64,000 nucleotides of DNA from Phialophora verrucosa (Eukaryota > Ascomycota > Eurotiomycetes > Chaetothyriales > Herpotrichiellaceae): assembly GCA_002099365.1 (NCBI GenBank), contig MSED01000002.1:620001-684000 (forward strand), read 5' to 3'. The translations under genes were made by a program, and so were the position numbers. The notes below the pieces were generated by a model. The model was not told where the DNA came from. It worked only from the letters and a program-made list of their open reading frames with translations, and did no database searches. Position 1 is the stretch's first letter. Every line of letters begins with the position of its first letter. Positions 33,030 to 46,036 of this stretch are shown here, piece after piece.

Positions 33030-34019
33030 GTCGGAGACTGTTCCAGGTCAACCGGTCGAGAATTGCGCCAATGAGTGTAACTAGTGTGTTGATCGGAGAG
33101 ATCATCTGGTAAGCAAGAGGACGAAGTCATCGTGAACAGGAGCAGACGAGAAGCGCAATACGTGAGGGTGAGGTCGTAACGGAAAACCCGACAGTGCGCA
33201 GTTATAGCGCTGAGCGGTGTCGGTGAGAGCTGGTGCTGGACAGATAGTCGATCCCATTGAAGGGCAACTTCAGAACACATTGTTCAGGAAACAGTGCTTT
33301 GAAATGGAAGCTAATCTTTCCTCTTTGGTTACGCACACAAACGCTCATCGTTCGGTTGTCCAGTTCAGTTGCTTTGATCTGCTGGTTGATATCCTGGCAG
33401 CTCACAGTCTCAATATAACACGCGTGCAGCGTCCTAGTCCCCAAGGTCCCCCGCGTGTCTGTGGGACCTGCGTCCTCCACGGTGCGTAACCCAGTCTCAA
33501 TTACAATCTTGATGGCAAATGAGGTCGGCTCATGGCATCCGCTCCCTACTCACTGCCTCCGCTCACTAGTTTTCACCTTCAGATATGTCGTTCTAGACGC
33601 CAAGGTTGTCAAGATCAGCCGGTTTATCCATTTATTGAATGAGACGACTTACCTGTGACAGCGCCATTTCTGTCCTATACCAGAAAAAGGTCTAGAGCTT
33701 GTTGGCGAAGATAACAGCACACATGGGTAGAGAATGTTTTTCCTGAACTGCACTTGCCACGATGGTTCGACCCAAACTCTGTGCTGGAGTGAGGCAGTGA
33801 CAAGGAACGGTGGTCGGGAGGCGCGAATGAGAGAAGTATTCACAATGGAAGGCTGTTGGGAGGCGCGAGTGAAAGAAGTATTCACAATGGAAGGCTGTCG
33901 GGAAGGGTGATGACAGGAATCATTGACAAGAGAAAGGTATACAGGACACAGTGTCACGCAAATATCGTTGATAATGCAACCAGCAGGTCAGTTGTGGTAA
34001 ACAGTAGCCTCTCAGACAG
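33030..34019. other. Intergenic region between the paralogues, with a tandem repeat
   Basis: Separates the two F-box-like genes. It carries a 42-bp tandem duplication at 33816 and no supported gene. Confidence 0.45.
33816..33899. repeat. 42-bp tandem repeat, two copies
   Basis: Units starting at 33816 and 33858 share GGGAGGCGCGA and AAGTATTCACAATGGAAGG with only a few differences; a partial third unit starts at 33900. Confidence 0.8.
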
Positions 34020-34770
34020 CTAGGCCGCTCTCAGATCCGTCACAGTAATCCCTGTCTCATCCCAAATGATCACCTGGTAGATCGTTAGCCAAACGCACGT
34101 TGTAAGCGGTCGCCATCAAACATACACCTCGCGCCAGGGCCGTGGATTTGGCGACGGGGTTATGGTTCCGGTACGAGAACCTGCAGGCGAACTTGAGTGT
34201 CACGCGACGATCTCTCACCATGTCCAGGATCGCGGCAGGGCTAACAGGACAGGTTCGAAGGATGTGAGCATGGGCCAGGTGCGTCGGTTTCAGTTTGAAT
34301 TCACGCACCCCTCGACGAAGGCTGGATAGGATGAGGGCCCGAAGCGAGCCTGCTGGAATGATCAGCGCCGGTCCCAGTAAGACAATGTCGCGCAAATGCG
34401 GGTGTTCTCTGAGATCAAGCCATCGCAAAAGGCTGTGAGGAAACTGGTATGGCTCGTCTGTGGTGATGGAGCAGATTCTGCGCATGGGAACTTTTGGGAT
34501 TGCCTTGTGCCTCTTTCTCGGCCAGCCGAAGAGGCCCAGGGCTGTCGGCATCGTGTGTACGATTGGCAGCACCTCGCGTCTGATCTGTTTGCTGAGGCGT
34601 AAAATGGTCGTGACGTCCGTGGACAGGACTTCGTGAACAACATTCTCGCCCACGTTGGTGCATTTGTATCTGGCGTGGATCAAGACTGCTTGATAGATCA
34701 TGATGCGAATCTCGGCCGGCAGCGTCGTGAAGGACGGAGATGGTGGAACTGCAGTGTTGGCTGAGTCCAT
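34020..34770 (-). CDS. F-box-like protein, paralogue 2
   Basis: A 232-residue paralogue of the gene at 32058. Exons 34770-34126 and 34073-34020; the 52-bp intron (GTATGT...ACCAG) follows ALARG and the last exon reads VIIWDETGITVTDLRAA. That exon aligns well with VLLWDTNGMSLTDLYAC of paralogue 1, which fixes both introns. The N-terminal TTLPAEIRIMIYQAV is F-box-like; RRICSITTDEPYQF matches the TTDEP block of the partner. This copy lacks the longer central insert of paralogue 1. Function is unknown. Same-strand neighbours about 1 kb apart suggest an old local duplication. Confidence 0.72.
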
Positions 34771-35476
34771 TGGAAGTGTGAGATCTGTCCGAGCGTTTAG
34801 TGAAGGTCTGGCTTGAGGGTATGAGACGCTGCAATGGAGAAGAGTTTCGTTGCATAGATGCGATTGTTCAAGGAAGAAGAGCGATCAACGGGGTTCAAGT
34901 AGACCATCATGAGCAAAACAAGCGCAATGGCCAACCTTTATTGACAACAGAAAGAGCTTTATCAGCGACAGCCAAGGCTCCGCACATGATGTTGTTGAGC
35001 TGTCGTCACCTTTTGTTGTCACAAGGGTGGATCTGAAACCGTGGATGGGGGATCAAGCAATTTTGGAACTCTGATTGTTGCTTGTCTCAGCAGCTCAGTG
35101 TCTGCATCGATGCTGTTTGTTGATGCCATTCCCTATGCCCCTGTTAAAGCATGCGACTCCCCAAGACCGTAACCTAACAACAATGCCAGTGCCAGACAAG
35201 TTACCTCCCAAGAATCCCCATTTCCAGTCGAGATGTTTCACAAGCGTTCGCTGTTGACCACATTCTTCTAAAGCGTCGATGATGTTACCATGTTGGAACA
35301 TCTGCCATGTTCAAATAAAGAGAATGCCTCGCTGCTTTTGATGTTTTCCTGTTGATGCCTGCAACTCCCTTTCAGCCTTCCGCCAACACTATACCTAGGC
35401 CTCGTAAGTCATATCGTACAGGTGCATATGCCATGAGACATCGTGCACGATATATCGGAAAGACGAAGACGTCATT
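34771..35476. other. Intergenic region
   Basis: Upstream flank of F-box-like paralogue 2 and 3' flank of the receptor gene. I see nothing else. Confidence 0.45.
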
Positions 35477-36661
35477 TCAGACGCGCTCTCGTTCGGTGAT
35501 GGACCACTCATTCTTGACTTGGATCGAGTTCGGTCCATGGCCGTTGTCGAAACTGACCATGTCATCCCTGCTGATTTCACTCTGTGCTTTGACACCTTGG
35601 GATAGTTCGACGACGCTCTCGTTCCGCATGTAGGTTCCGCGATGGGGATAAGGGTTGGAGCTTTGATCACGCCTTGTGCTCGAGAGGAGTCGTGGGAAGA
35701 TCAAGCTGATGACTGGTCGCATTGCAGGAATGCAGGCGCACATAATACCGACGTTCAATTCGGCAGACGACCATGTTGCGGCGCCGACATTGTCGTAGGT
35801 CAGGTCAGTGGAATTGCTGGCAATATACAAGGCGTGAAGGCGGAGGATCGCAGTGACGCAGCCACTTACTCAATGTTAGCATGACGGCGACCTTGAAATA
35901 GAGCGAGCTTGGTCCACTTACAAGCCACCCAGTGCGAACACGGCTATCAAGCTGATTTTCTGTTTCCGGGGCAGTTGCAAGTTCCACAGCACCGGCATTG
36001 GAAGCACCCAGACAGCCAAATCGGTGAGAATGTTGAAACCAGAGAAGCAGAACCAAAAAGCCAGGAGGTCAATGCAGTGGCCTCCGTCAATGCTCTTGTC
36101 CCAGTAAAAGGCGACAGGAGTGCAAGAAAAGCAGGATGCTAAGATGAAGGTGATTCCTGCAACGCAGATGAATCCGATGAGGAACCATGCCGCGTAGCGA
36201 TAACGCCTGTCGACGAAGAACCTCAAGTATTGGTAGAGGATGGAGTCTTTCACTAGGAAGAGCCCCAGGTTGTAGACAATGATACTTGCGTACAGAAGCT
36301 GATCGTTCCGTTAGCGCATGTTTGCCTCGGGAGGGTTGTAGTTGATACTGACTTTCGACAGGTTCTCATTTTCTTCGTCGCTAACCGTGTCGGAGTGCCG
36401 ACCTAGACCATTATCCTTCTCTGTGTGAGTGCAACGTTAGTTTGGCAATTAACAGCAGGGTAGGACGGTGCCCTTACGAAGCGCAATGGTGACAGTGAGC
36501 CCAACGGAGAGCACCAAGGCAAATATGATCAGATAGTCTTCAGGCCCAGCCTGATGTATCACCCAAAATCGAGATATGCATCGGAGGAGAATGAAAACGA
36601 ATGCCAGCGCGTTGAAAACGATCGCTGTCACCACGGCCTGCATTCCACGCTCCAAGCCCAT
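35477..36661 (-). CDS. Fungal rhodopsin-fold 7-TM protein (Pth11-like)
   Basis: A 338-residue seven-helix membrane protein of the fungal rhodopsin-like family that includes Pth11-type receptors. Exons 36661-36478, 36420-36353, 36298-35922, 35864-35477. Helices can be read as VVTAIVFNALAFVFILL, YLIIFALVLSVGLTVTIAL, LLYASIIVYNLGLFLV, AAWFLIGFICVAGITFIL, FNILTDLAVWVLPMPVLW, ISLIAVFALGGFGCVTAIL and NVGIMCACIPAMRPVISLI. TDLAVWVLPMPVLW, the R/K-rich loop with LPRKQKI, and the CACIPAMRP end are typical. There is no CFEM domain, and the C-tail of about 80 residues is Ser/Arg rich. Family members sense surface or nutrient cues, but most have no known ligand. The start is uncertain; 36661 is the first ATG in frame. 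Confidence 0.82.
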
Positions 36662-38606
36662 CTTGCCTGCGGATGTTGCCACTGAGAGCGAAGGCGAGAT
36701 TCAAGGAGTTGGTGACAGCATGGAGGTGGTGTGCGAGCAGGACGGGCGACGTGCGGTCCGCGCGGGAGATATGAATGCGGAGTGGTGACTGGGGATGTGG
36801 GACACCCCTGGATCAAGCGATGTGGCGCAGAAAGTTCCAATGCGACGAGGCGCAGGTAGCCTCAAGGTTCACGAGCGCCCTGGTGAAGACTTGGTTACTT
36901 CAGCTGCAATCAGCAGCCACGGCACGCATACCTAGTCAGGACCAGAAGCGAGAACAAATGCAATCCGGGGTATACCAAGACCAGAAGCGGCCAGTCAAAC
37001 ACCTACCAGGCCAGGCAATCTTCCCCGGAATAGCTTGTTGAAGGAGAGGGCCCGTTTCCAATGGGCATCTAGCCACAATGGCATCAATGGAGCCTGTCTT
37101 CCAATAGTAGCCGAAAGCCTGCACGGCACGTTTTGACTGTGTGGAGCACAAAAAGCATAGGAAGTTCCCATTTGCAATTTTGCAAAGCCGGAGAGGGGAA
37201 CGATGAGTCTGCCTGGGAGGACTGAAGGGCTTCCACCGTCACCAAGTTGAGTTACGCGGAACAGCGGCAGGCAGAGATAGATGGAAGTTAAAGTTTCTGC
37301 CCCTGAAAAGTGTACGAATACCAAGCTATCGGAGAATGTCCCAAACCGAGGGAGGGGTCTACCCTGTTGAGGCGTCGAGACAATGACTCGCCGATCGACA
37401 TTGCAGCACGTACTCCGTGTTGCTGGATCAGTTTCTGTACTTCGTAGATGCTGTTCCATCCCAGGCCTTCCCTCAAGACTGTCTGGATTGTCCAAGCTTA
37501 GGCCAAGATGGGTCAAGCATTCTGAAGCAGAACTGAGTCAATTCATGCACGAAGGGACAGACATACCAATACTCCGTACATGGCTGGGAAGATCGTCGCT
37601 GCGGCATCTCATCCTGCCGATCGACGATTTGAGTAAGGAATAAAATTCGCGACGCCTCCCGCGTCGGTGGAAATGGGACATTTCCTTGAAGCGAGTCGTT
37701 GCGACATCGACCACATGGCAGGTATCGGGAGAAAGGGTGTTTCGATACGACCCTCCCACCCTCCGTCGTGAGCACGGAAATTCAGCCTGACGATTATCAA
37801 TGGCTTTGGTGGGACTTGGAGCGGTGGAAGCGAACAGGCAATTCTTGTTCCTTCAACGGCCAGGCCGCCTGCGTGCAACAGAAGCGATTCCTGCAGCCGG
37901 GAGGTATCTTTCTGAGCTTCGTGGTTCGTATTGGCAGATTGCCTGCATCCCCTAGCTTCTTAACACCAATGCAGGCGAAGGCGTCACACTATCACTAGCG
38001 GAAGGATTGCCGCCTAGCCAGCTTTGGTGGCACTTCGGAGAGGAATCGGTACTCGTACGATACGAGGGAGGACGCGGTCATGGAAATATGACCCGAGCGA
38101 GGCTCATACTCGTAGGCTGGGTAGGAAAGCGAGCCTCGGTCACTCAGGGAGGAGTGGCTGAGGATGTCTCCAAGCATCTTGATCAAATCAGCGAAGTGGA
38201 TGAGATGAGAAAGAGGGTTGAAGGATTTTGCGGAGGTGGGACATTCCCCCATGGACCCCATTTTGACACGTCCGAAGTAGGTGGGGCTGGTGGCTGAGGT
38301 TAACCCTGACTAGCGGATCGGCATGGCCAATTAGGCGAGCAAGAGATGGTCGCCGAGCCGCTGGCTTCATTTTCCTCACGCTAGCGGCACCTGCAACGTA
38401 CTCGTACGTTACCGCGAGCGCAGTAAGTAGCTGCCCCTTTGAGCCTGACTGTCGGGGGATGCACAGCAATCGATGTCAGGGGTTGAGGCGACTACGAAGC
38501 ACGAACCTTGCTCGAGGCTTTGGACGTTTCATTGCAAAGAAAGGACAAATTACAAAGACGACCTCACTACTCTGTACATTGGGTGCTATTGACGGTCATT
38601 GTTCCG
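36662..38606. other. Long intergenic region without a supported gene
   Basis: Upstream of the receptor and downstream of the polymerase gene. Frames up to 173 codons occur on the minus strand (37516-36995) but show no motif. An 8-bp inverted repeat (CGAGGCTC / GAGCCTCG) lies near 38099-38139. Confidence 0.4.
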
Positions 38607-41600
38607 TTAATGCACGGGCATAACCACATCAAACGATCCAGTACCAATATTCCCTCTCCTGCCCGCCACAATCCTGGCACTGGGCCCAAGCAATGAATCC
38701 CGCTCCCCGAACAGCACGGCATCTTTGAGAAAGCCCATCACCGTCTCGAAGCTCATCTTGGCCAATACACTTCCACCTTCTTTGACTAGGCCATGGCGAC
38801 TGAAAGGTTGGTAACCGCCGGAATGAGTCATTGCATCGGCAATGAGGTTCAGATGGCGCGTGTCGACGCTGATTCCGTGACCTTTGAAGACCGAGTCAAT
38901 CTCTTTGATGATGGTAGCGCGAGCGGCCTCGACACCGTAGTATTTGAGCATGTCGTGGACCGAGTTTGTGTAGATTGAGTGAGGGTATATCTGGTCCTGA
39001 TAGTCACGCATAGCAAGAAGGTTCACACCTTCGCTCGTGATGACAGGCTCCTTCACTATTTCGTCCAGACCAGTCTCAGGGTTGACTTGTCTGAGTGGCT
39101 TGCCGTCAGGACCATGGACTTCCTCCATGAACTGTGTGCATACCCCGAGGTGGGGAATAGACTGGATGACGGCGGTGTGCGCGCATTTCTCAAGCAGAGG
39201 GAGAAGCAGCAGTTTTGGTGTTTTGGAGCTGTAACTGAGGATAATACGGCAGGATTTGCCTCCACCCTTGGCGAAAACGAAGCGTTTGAGATGGGACAGC
39301 TTGTCCTTCAGCTGCTTCATTCGGGCTTCGTCTTCTGTGTCAATTGCATCCTCTGCCTCGTCGTCCGGGTCGAGCTCCCGTAGGTTCTGAGCATTCTTGA
39401 ACTTTTTTGTTTTCTTTGTGCCATTTGTCTTGCCTCTTGGTCCGCGGTCAGCACTGTCGTCACTGTCTTCACTGTCTATTTCTTCGTCACTGGACTCGCG
39501 CGCAATGGCGTCTTCGTCCTCATCGGGCTCGTCGAAGGTATTTTCTCTTCGGCGCCTAGCTGCCATGTCCTTTGCATCATCGGGGTCTGCATCCTCATCA
39601 ATGTCATCCTCGCCGCCTTCGTTCTCGGTGGCTCTTGGACGCCTTACTCTGGCTTCTTCGATGACACCTACAGATGCGCCGACGTCGGGCATGGCGGCTG
39701 TGACCTCCGATCGTTCTGCCTCTTTCGCCTTCTTCTTGAATTCGGTCTTAATCATCTTCTCCAACAGCGGGAGAAACATCCTTTCGAAGCATCGTTGGAC
39801 GTCATCCCGCTTGATCGCATATTCCTCTTCATACTCTTGGGGATCATACAGGTCTATCAAGATGTCGAAAATCTTTTCGTGTTCGAAGCCCGTGCCACCA
39901 CCAGTTCGCTCAGAGACGGACATGTCGCTGATGACATGAGATAGCGGCAATCTGCTAATACTCTTGGCAAAGCGTTCACCCTGAGTCTCGCCTAGTTCCT
40001 CGATGGGCTTCAGAGTCATGGTTGGAGTCATAATCTTTGGGGTAGCGGTCATGATAATCTCGCGGAGGCGAGGAATACCAAGAGTCACGTTCTTTGCTGA
40101 GTGGCCGGCCAAATGGAAGGTGTTCAGTGTCATCTGTGTGGAAGGCTCTCCGACTGACTGCGCTGCGACCACTCCAACTGCCTCCCCGGCTTCGACAATC
40201 GATCTCATGTATTTTAAATTCATGAGCGTTTGAAAGGTCTTCTTGCTGACAACGCCGCCGTTGGGGTTGGTCTTCTTGTCTTTGATCAGTTTGTGGGGGT
40301 TTTCCTTCACATATGCATTCACCTCCGTTGCAAAGGACTCTGAAGTACTACCAAAATGGCTACCCGGGCTGTACAAAGCTGTCAACGGGTCTTTGGGCTT
40401 CTCTCTTCTTAGAGATTTCAGAATGTCCTTCTGCTCCTGCGCCAGGTCTAGGTCCGGGTTTCGAAGCTTGGTGAGCGATTCCTCGGCGTTGATGAGGGAC
40501 GCCACGGAGGTGTGATTCTCGGCGAGGAAGTTAAATTCCTTCAAGCTCTTCTGCTTGGGGACTTCAAGACCATCTTCTCCATACAAGAACTGGATTATAC
40601 TGCCGTTTGAACTCTCTCGGACGGATGTGTCGTACTCGGTCCGAAGTCCTTCGAGACCCTTGACGATGCAACGTTGTAGGTAACCAGACTTGGATGTCTT
40701 TACAGCAGTATCAATCAGACCCTCCCTGCCAGACATGGCGTGAAAGAAGTACTCTTGGGGCTTGATGCCAGTCAAAAAGCGTCCGGAGACATAACCACCA
40801 GCGACTGGATCTGTTTCAAACGCTCGGAAAGATGGCAGTGTCTTGCCGCTGACCATGACAGGAACTCTTCGACCTTCTAGAACCTGTTGACCCAAATTGC
40901 AGGAAATCAGGTTTGCGTTAACGCTGGAACCCTTGGCTCCAGAGATGGTCATGGCTTGCATTTGATTCCACGGAAACGCTTTTCGGAGACCAGCTGGCAG
41001 GCAAGCTTTGGTGACGGCGTCGGTAATTGTTGTGACTTTAGCCTTGTACAGCTGATCGAGGCCATTGAGTTGGTCGTCATTGCGGAGCACGTTTTCGAGT
41101 CGGCTCAAGAGCTCGGGGTTCTCCTCGTCAACCTCCCCGGATTTGAGGGTCACATATTCGGTGGAGACTTCGAGGCCGATTCGCTTGGCTTTGCTGAGTT
41201 CCTGTCGACGTTCATTGTCACCTTGAGGTGTCAGGTATAGATCATCCATTCCACAAGTCCAGGCGCGCTCATTGAGATACCTCGTGAGTAGTCGACCCAG
41301 TATACTCAACAGTCTGCCTGCAATGATATGACCATAGAGCTCATGCATGGAATACACAAGACCGCCGGCGCTGGGGCCGAGTTGAGACTTATCTAGAATG
41401 CCAGAAAGATGCTCGCCATCTTTGAAGATGACCACTTGCTCCGTATCGCGAAAGACTACTTTGTCGCAAGTTACAGTCCACTGAAATGGATCGTTCGATG
41501 TCTTCTCGCCCCATGAATCTGAGGATGTTGACGACTTACTCGTAAGATTGATACCTCGAAATTTTTCTGGGACGATGTTCTTCAAAACCGTCGTAATCAC

Positions 41601-43927
41601 TTGCTTGCCACTCCAGAGCATCCGTGGTTTCAAGATCGCGGGCGGTATCATCTGAATCTTTTCGAATATACTGTGGTAGTCTTCCGGCCTGATACAGTTG
41701 TAGAGCAGTTGCTGGTACTGATCTCGGTCAAAGAACACGTCCCGACTGGTGAATTGAACGCCCATGGAAATATGGTCCTGGATTAGACCACGTAAAGGCT
41801 TGCCAGCTGTAGCAGAGAGATACTGATGATCCGTATCTGCGATCTGGAGAGCTTCCGTCCGCGCGAGCTCGTTTTGTGGGAAATGCATGTTCATCTCGTC
41901 ACCGTCAAAGTCGGCATTGTACGTGTTGCAGTTCGCATAATGCATTCGAATAGTTTTCTGGTTGTGCAAAACGCGTGCACGATGACCCATCATTGAGGGC
42001 TTGTGTAGCGTGGGCTGACGATTCATGACGACCACGTCACCTGTTTGAAGATGCCGGTACACCTTTTTGCCGTTCTCGCCCTTGGCCCCGGGAGCTGTCG
42101 AAGTCATCAACTGCTTTGCCAGGGCCTTTCTTTGCTCGAGTGTTTTGCGCTTTAAACTGAGTACCATGCCGTTCTCATTCTCGATGGCTGCCGCTCCCGG
42201 GTATTTCTCCATACCATTGATGACTGCTCTGCTCATTTGCTCGTAATTGTGGCTGGTCACGGGTTCTGGATAAGTGAGCTTCTTCGCAAACACTAATGGC
42301 ACGCCAATTTCATTGGTTTCGATGTTCGGATCAGGCGATATCACACTGCGAGCAGCGAAATTGACTCGCTTCCCCATCATATGCATTCGAAACAGGCCTT
42401 CCTTCTTCTCCAGAACCTGCTTGATGCCCTGGTCGGTTGGCCTGCCGGATGCTGGTGCCGGAGAATCGATAAGTGCGTTCACTGTTTCTTGCAGAACAAT
42501 TGCGGCCTGGAGACTTTCATTCAAGGTCCTAGGCCTAGCATTCGGGTCGGTCTTGGCTCGTCTTGACTCGCGCCAGATGCGTCGGACATCGTTGGCGGCT
42601 TTGATGATTTTGTTAAGAACTGAGTTCAGTTGATTCTCGAGCATTTGATTCGGCCCTTGTCTGGCTAGCGGACGATATCGGTTCGGTGGTACGAGGACTG
42701 CGGTGATGAAGAACATATCTGGAGACACTCGCGCAAGCTTCCGACCAGGCTGAGACCCATACAGCAAGCTGAGAACCTCCTGCTCACGGTTGAAGAGCAG
42801 AGTTAGCGCGGCGTGAACCTCGGCGGTCGTCATGTAGGTCTGCACATCATCTTCTTCGTCTCCGACGGCGACATTCTGTGATCGGGCCGCCGTCTCCAAT
42901 GCGTTGCGCATGGCGATTTCGTCCTCAGCACCGTGAATGTCAGTCTCTTGTGCTTCCTCGGGATCCTGCATCTCCACGTCGTCATTATGCACCCCGTTTA
43001 CCCCATTCGGCATTGCTGGCTTTTTTACCTCCTCCTGTTGCCGCTGTTCAGCTCTGAGGAAGAGGAGAGGGTTGGGGGCTTTCCGTCCCATGACTGACAT
43101 GGCCTCTTTTTGCTTCTTCGCGAGTGGCATGCGAAAAATCTTCACGCTTCTGTCCTTTCGGTATGTGATGTTGGCACCGCCGCACCGGGCGCATTTCTTC
43201 AAGTTTGGCACCTCCTTCATAAACGCCGCAATGACATCCTTGCGGGCTGCGATGGCAACAGGGTTTCGAATAAGGGCTTGCGGGTCGATCAAGCCTTTTC
43301 GCTCAGCCCTTCTTATAGCCTTGGCCGTCAGCTTCGATCTCCGTTCGATGAAATCGTGGATCTCTTCTAACGGCTCGTGTTCCAGGATTTGTTCCACAAT
43401 GTCGTCTGGGTGGTCGGTCTTTTTCGGCGCCTGAGGCAGCCCGCCCCGGAGACGAATGTCCCGAATTTTGTGGTATTCATCGACGAGGCCAAGCTCCAGC
43501 AACCGCAGGAAGCAAACGGTCTGGTTGATGATGTTCTCAGGTGCTTTGAAATGATGGCAGTAGGCGCACTTGGCACGTAGGAGACGCAAGGTAGACTCGA
43601 TGTATTGTTGGTGGTAGCAAGTGACAGGCAGCTCAATGTGACCGCAATGCCCGGTGCAATGAATCGCATTCATGCGACATGTTGAGCAACTATAGGCGTC
43701 AGTCCCAGTTCTGCACTAAGAATGTAAGGGTCTCACTTCGCATCCAACGCTTGAATCGCGCCCAACGCTGGATCATGAAGACCTCCTGGTATAGGCCCAA
43801 GCATGGAATCTAATGCCGGAGTCACATGGATGCGCTTGACTGAGATCTTCCGGACTTCGTCTGATTGAAGTCGGGAAAAGGCCAGGCCGCCGGTGGCCGA
43901 GGCAATTGGTTTGACATATCCTGCCAT
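38607..43927 (-). CDS. RPA190: RNA polymerase I largest subunit (A190)
   Basis: A 1757-residue catalytic subunit of RNA polymerase I, which transcribes rRNA in the nucleolus. Exons 43927-43737 and 43689-38607; the 47-bp intron joins IQALDA to NCSTCRMNAIHCTGHCGHIELP, the N-terminal zinc-binding clamp element. Next are the C-x2-C of AKCAYCHHF and KKCARCGGANITY. The clamp and active centre include QPTLHKPSMMGHRARV and the metal-binding NADFDGDEMNMH. The funnel and trigger-loop regions and QSVGEPSTQMTLNTFHLAG follow. A highly acidic insert (around residues 1370-1480, with DEPDEDEDAIARESSDEEID) matches the A190-specific expander region. The C-terminus ends TGSFDVVMPVH. It is intact and single-copy here, and divergent from a small membrane protein. 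Confidence 0.96.
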
Positions 43928-44574
43928 TGCGCATCAATGCCATGACCCAGTGGCAGGAGGGAGAGACGGCGAGGATGTCGAGAAAGAAACGTTGCAACTT
44001 TCGTGGATTGTCGAATAATTGCTGCTGCGGGGACTATCAGCAACTTTTTTTGCGACAAAATTTTGGACCGAGTCAAGTGCAAAGCTGTTGGAGTTGCCTC
44101 CGAGTCAGTCGACTCTTGATTGGCGGAACCTTCGACATACCTACTTAGGCTGTGCTTGGGTGAAGCAAGTGGCATATAGCACATTTGGCTACGGCGGGCT
44201 TTAGACCACCAGGCCTTCTTCCCGTTTGTCTTCATCATCCTTCGGATCTAGTCAACTGCATGTGCCCTTCAGTGTGGTATCTACCGACAAGCTTCTCTCA
44301 GCCCCTACATGTAGTTCATGCCTTGGCCCGCGCTGTCGTTCATCAACCGGCTCGCCCTGCCCAGATATCGGATCTTGGCCAGCTAGTAGCATAGCATCGT
44401 GCAACGCGAATACGGCGCGCTTATCCGAGGCGGTTTTTCCGTTTCAGGAATTCTTGCTGCCTGAGCCCCTTGCTGTGTATATTCAGGAGTCTCCCAACAC
44501 CCTGGCAATGCTCGTCGAGTTTCATGAAACTCTGCTAGAATGCACCTTCCACGAATATTTGTAACAAGAACAAC
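43928..44574. promoter_or_regulatory. Divergent region, RPA190 / small membrane protein
   Basis: About 650 bp between two oppositely transcribed genes. No clear core promoter motif and no supported gene. Confidence 0.35.
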
Positions 44575-45106
44575 ATGATCAACATTAATTTCTCCTGGAA
44601 GGATGCCCCAACGAGTCGCATCGTCCATCTAATCCAAGTCTCTCTTCAATTCCTCGCCGCTATCATTGTGATCGGCATCAATGCCTCAGATATAGCTGAT
44701 GGTCCCACAAATACCGGCGTATCAGTAAGTGCCTTGAAGAGAATGCGACAGTGGGGCGGCGCCTGACTTGGTACGTCAACAGGTCTACGCCATTGCCATC
44801 GCCAGCTTATCAACAGTGACAACCGTCCTGTTTGCACTCGACATTTTTTACCCATTCTCAAGCCGTCTGTGGCTGCTCTGGGTCCTGTTCTGGCAATGGG
44901 TCTTGACATTCGCTTGGCTTGGTGTGACAGCCGCCTTCGGGAGGCGATATTTCAACAACCACAATACTCGCATCCAGGTTGCTGCTGGGTTCAATATTGC
45001 CAATCTGCTCCTATGGCTGTTGGGCTCTGTGCTCGGTGCTATCTTGATGTGTTGCAGGAGGAAGCTTGGCGGGAAGAGGCCGCCAGACGACGTTGAGCTG
45101 AAATAA
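44575..45106 (+). CDS. Small four-helix membrane protein, MARVEL-like
   Basis: A 157-residue membrane protein. Exons 44575-44724 and 44783-45106; the 58-bp intron has GTAAGT and CAACAG ends and is in phase 0. Four hydrophobic segments are visible: IQVSLQFLAAIIVIGINA, YAIAIASLSTVTTVLFALDIFY, LLWVLFWQWVLTFAWLGVTAAF and VAAGFNIANLLLWLLGSVLGAIL, followed by a basic tail CCRRKLGGKRPPDD. This layout, with short loops and both ends in the cytosol, is common for fungal MARVEL-domain proteins of membrane domains and vesicles. The assignment rests on topology and general look, not on a diagnostic motif. Confidence 0.7.
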
Positions 45107-46036
45107 TAAATGTACCGAAGCTGGCAACTCGCAGAACACCGCGCTCGACAAATCAATATCTGTCTTTGCAGCGGCGACATCGGGGCCACTCACAGCCGGC
45201 CGAGTGCAAGAGCCGTCTGGATGACGACGCCCTCGTTGCGCTTTGTTCGAGTAATAATTCATAATACTATAATACATATCACCGCCATCAGTGAATCAAA
45301 ACGAATCCTTGTCATCGTCTTCCTTGGCGGCCTCAACCAAAATCTCTCTTTTCCTCACGGAAGAGTTCCCACAGCGAAGAAGATGCCGCGAATCATACAA
45401 ACGCAGGAGTATCGGTCACAAAACATATGGTTTAGGGAGCGTGAACTGCTTCATTACACGTCCAGCTCTACGCGACTGTTGTATGGCACCGGCCAAGTCC
45501 TCTAGGTACAATTTTTGGGCGTTCGCACATTTAATCTGCTAGGATTGGTTGTGAGAGAGCGAGATAGCTGTATTTGGAAAGAGAAAGAGACCATTTACAG
45601 ACTCCAAGAGGCTGTCGGGTGTCGACTGCGGTCTCGGCACGGGAGCTACTTTTAACAATCTGACTACGAGTATGTACTCTGTACGCTTCTCGGACCCTAA
45701 CACGGCTACATCTGATACGGTGAAGGATGCTCGGCCGCGACGCATTAGAGCTCAATGAAGGGACGCGGACACGAGCAGTGGCGCATTGTGGTGTCACCTG
45801 GTAAGGCGTCCCGTGCCATTCGGCGAGCATGTATCCGACAAGATTATGCGATTCTGGTCACATCCATTGGTCCAGGTCTAGTTCTCCAGTTTATATACAC
45901 CTCGCCATCCTTCAACTTCCCTCCGCTAATCTGAGATCCTTCGACCTGAGAGAGGTGACACTGTCTTGTCACTAAAGAAGGTAATACTACGGAGTATCAC
46001 TCAGTTCGGTTTCTGTGATAGCTTTATCCGACGACT
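45107..46036. other. Intergenic region upstream of P450
   Basis: No supported gene. TATATA at 45892-45897, about 140 bp before the P450 start, is a plausible TATA box. Confidence 0.45.

Noticed and set aside
36995..37516. 173-codon minus-strand frame
   Set aside because: No domain or compositional sign of coding, and no plausible splice partners.
39397..39939. 180-codon plus-strand frame, serine rich
   Set aside because: Antisense shadow of the acidic insert of the RNA polymerase I subunit.
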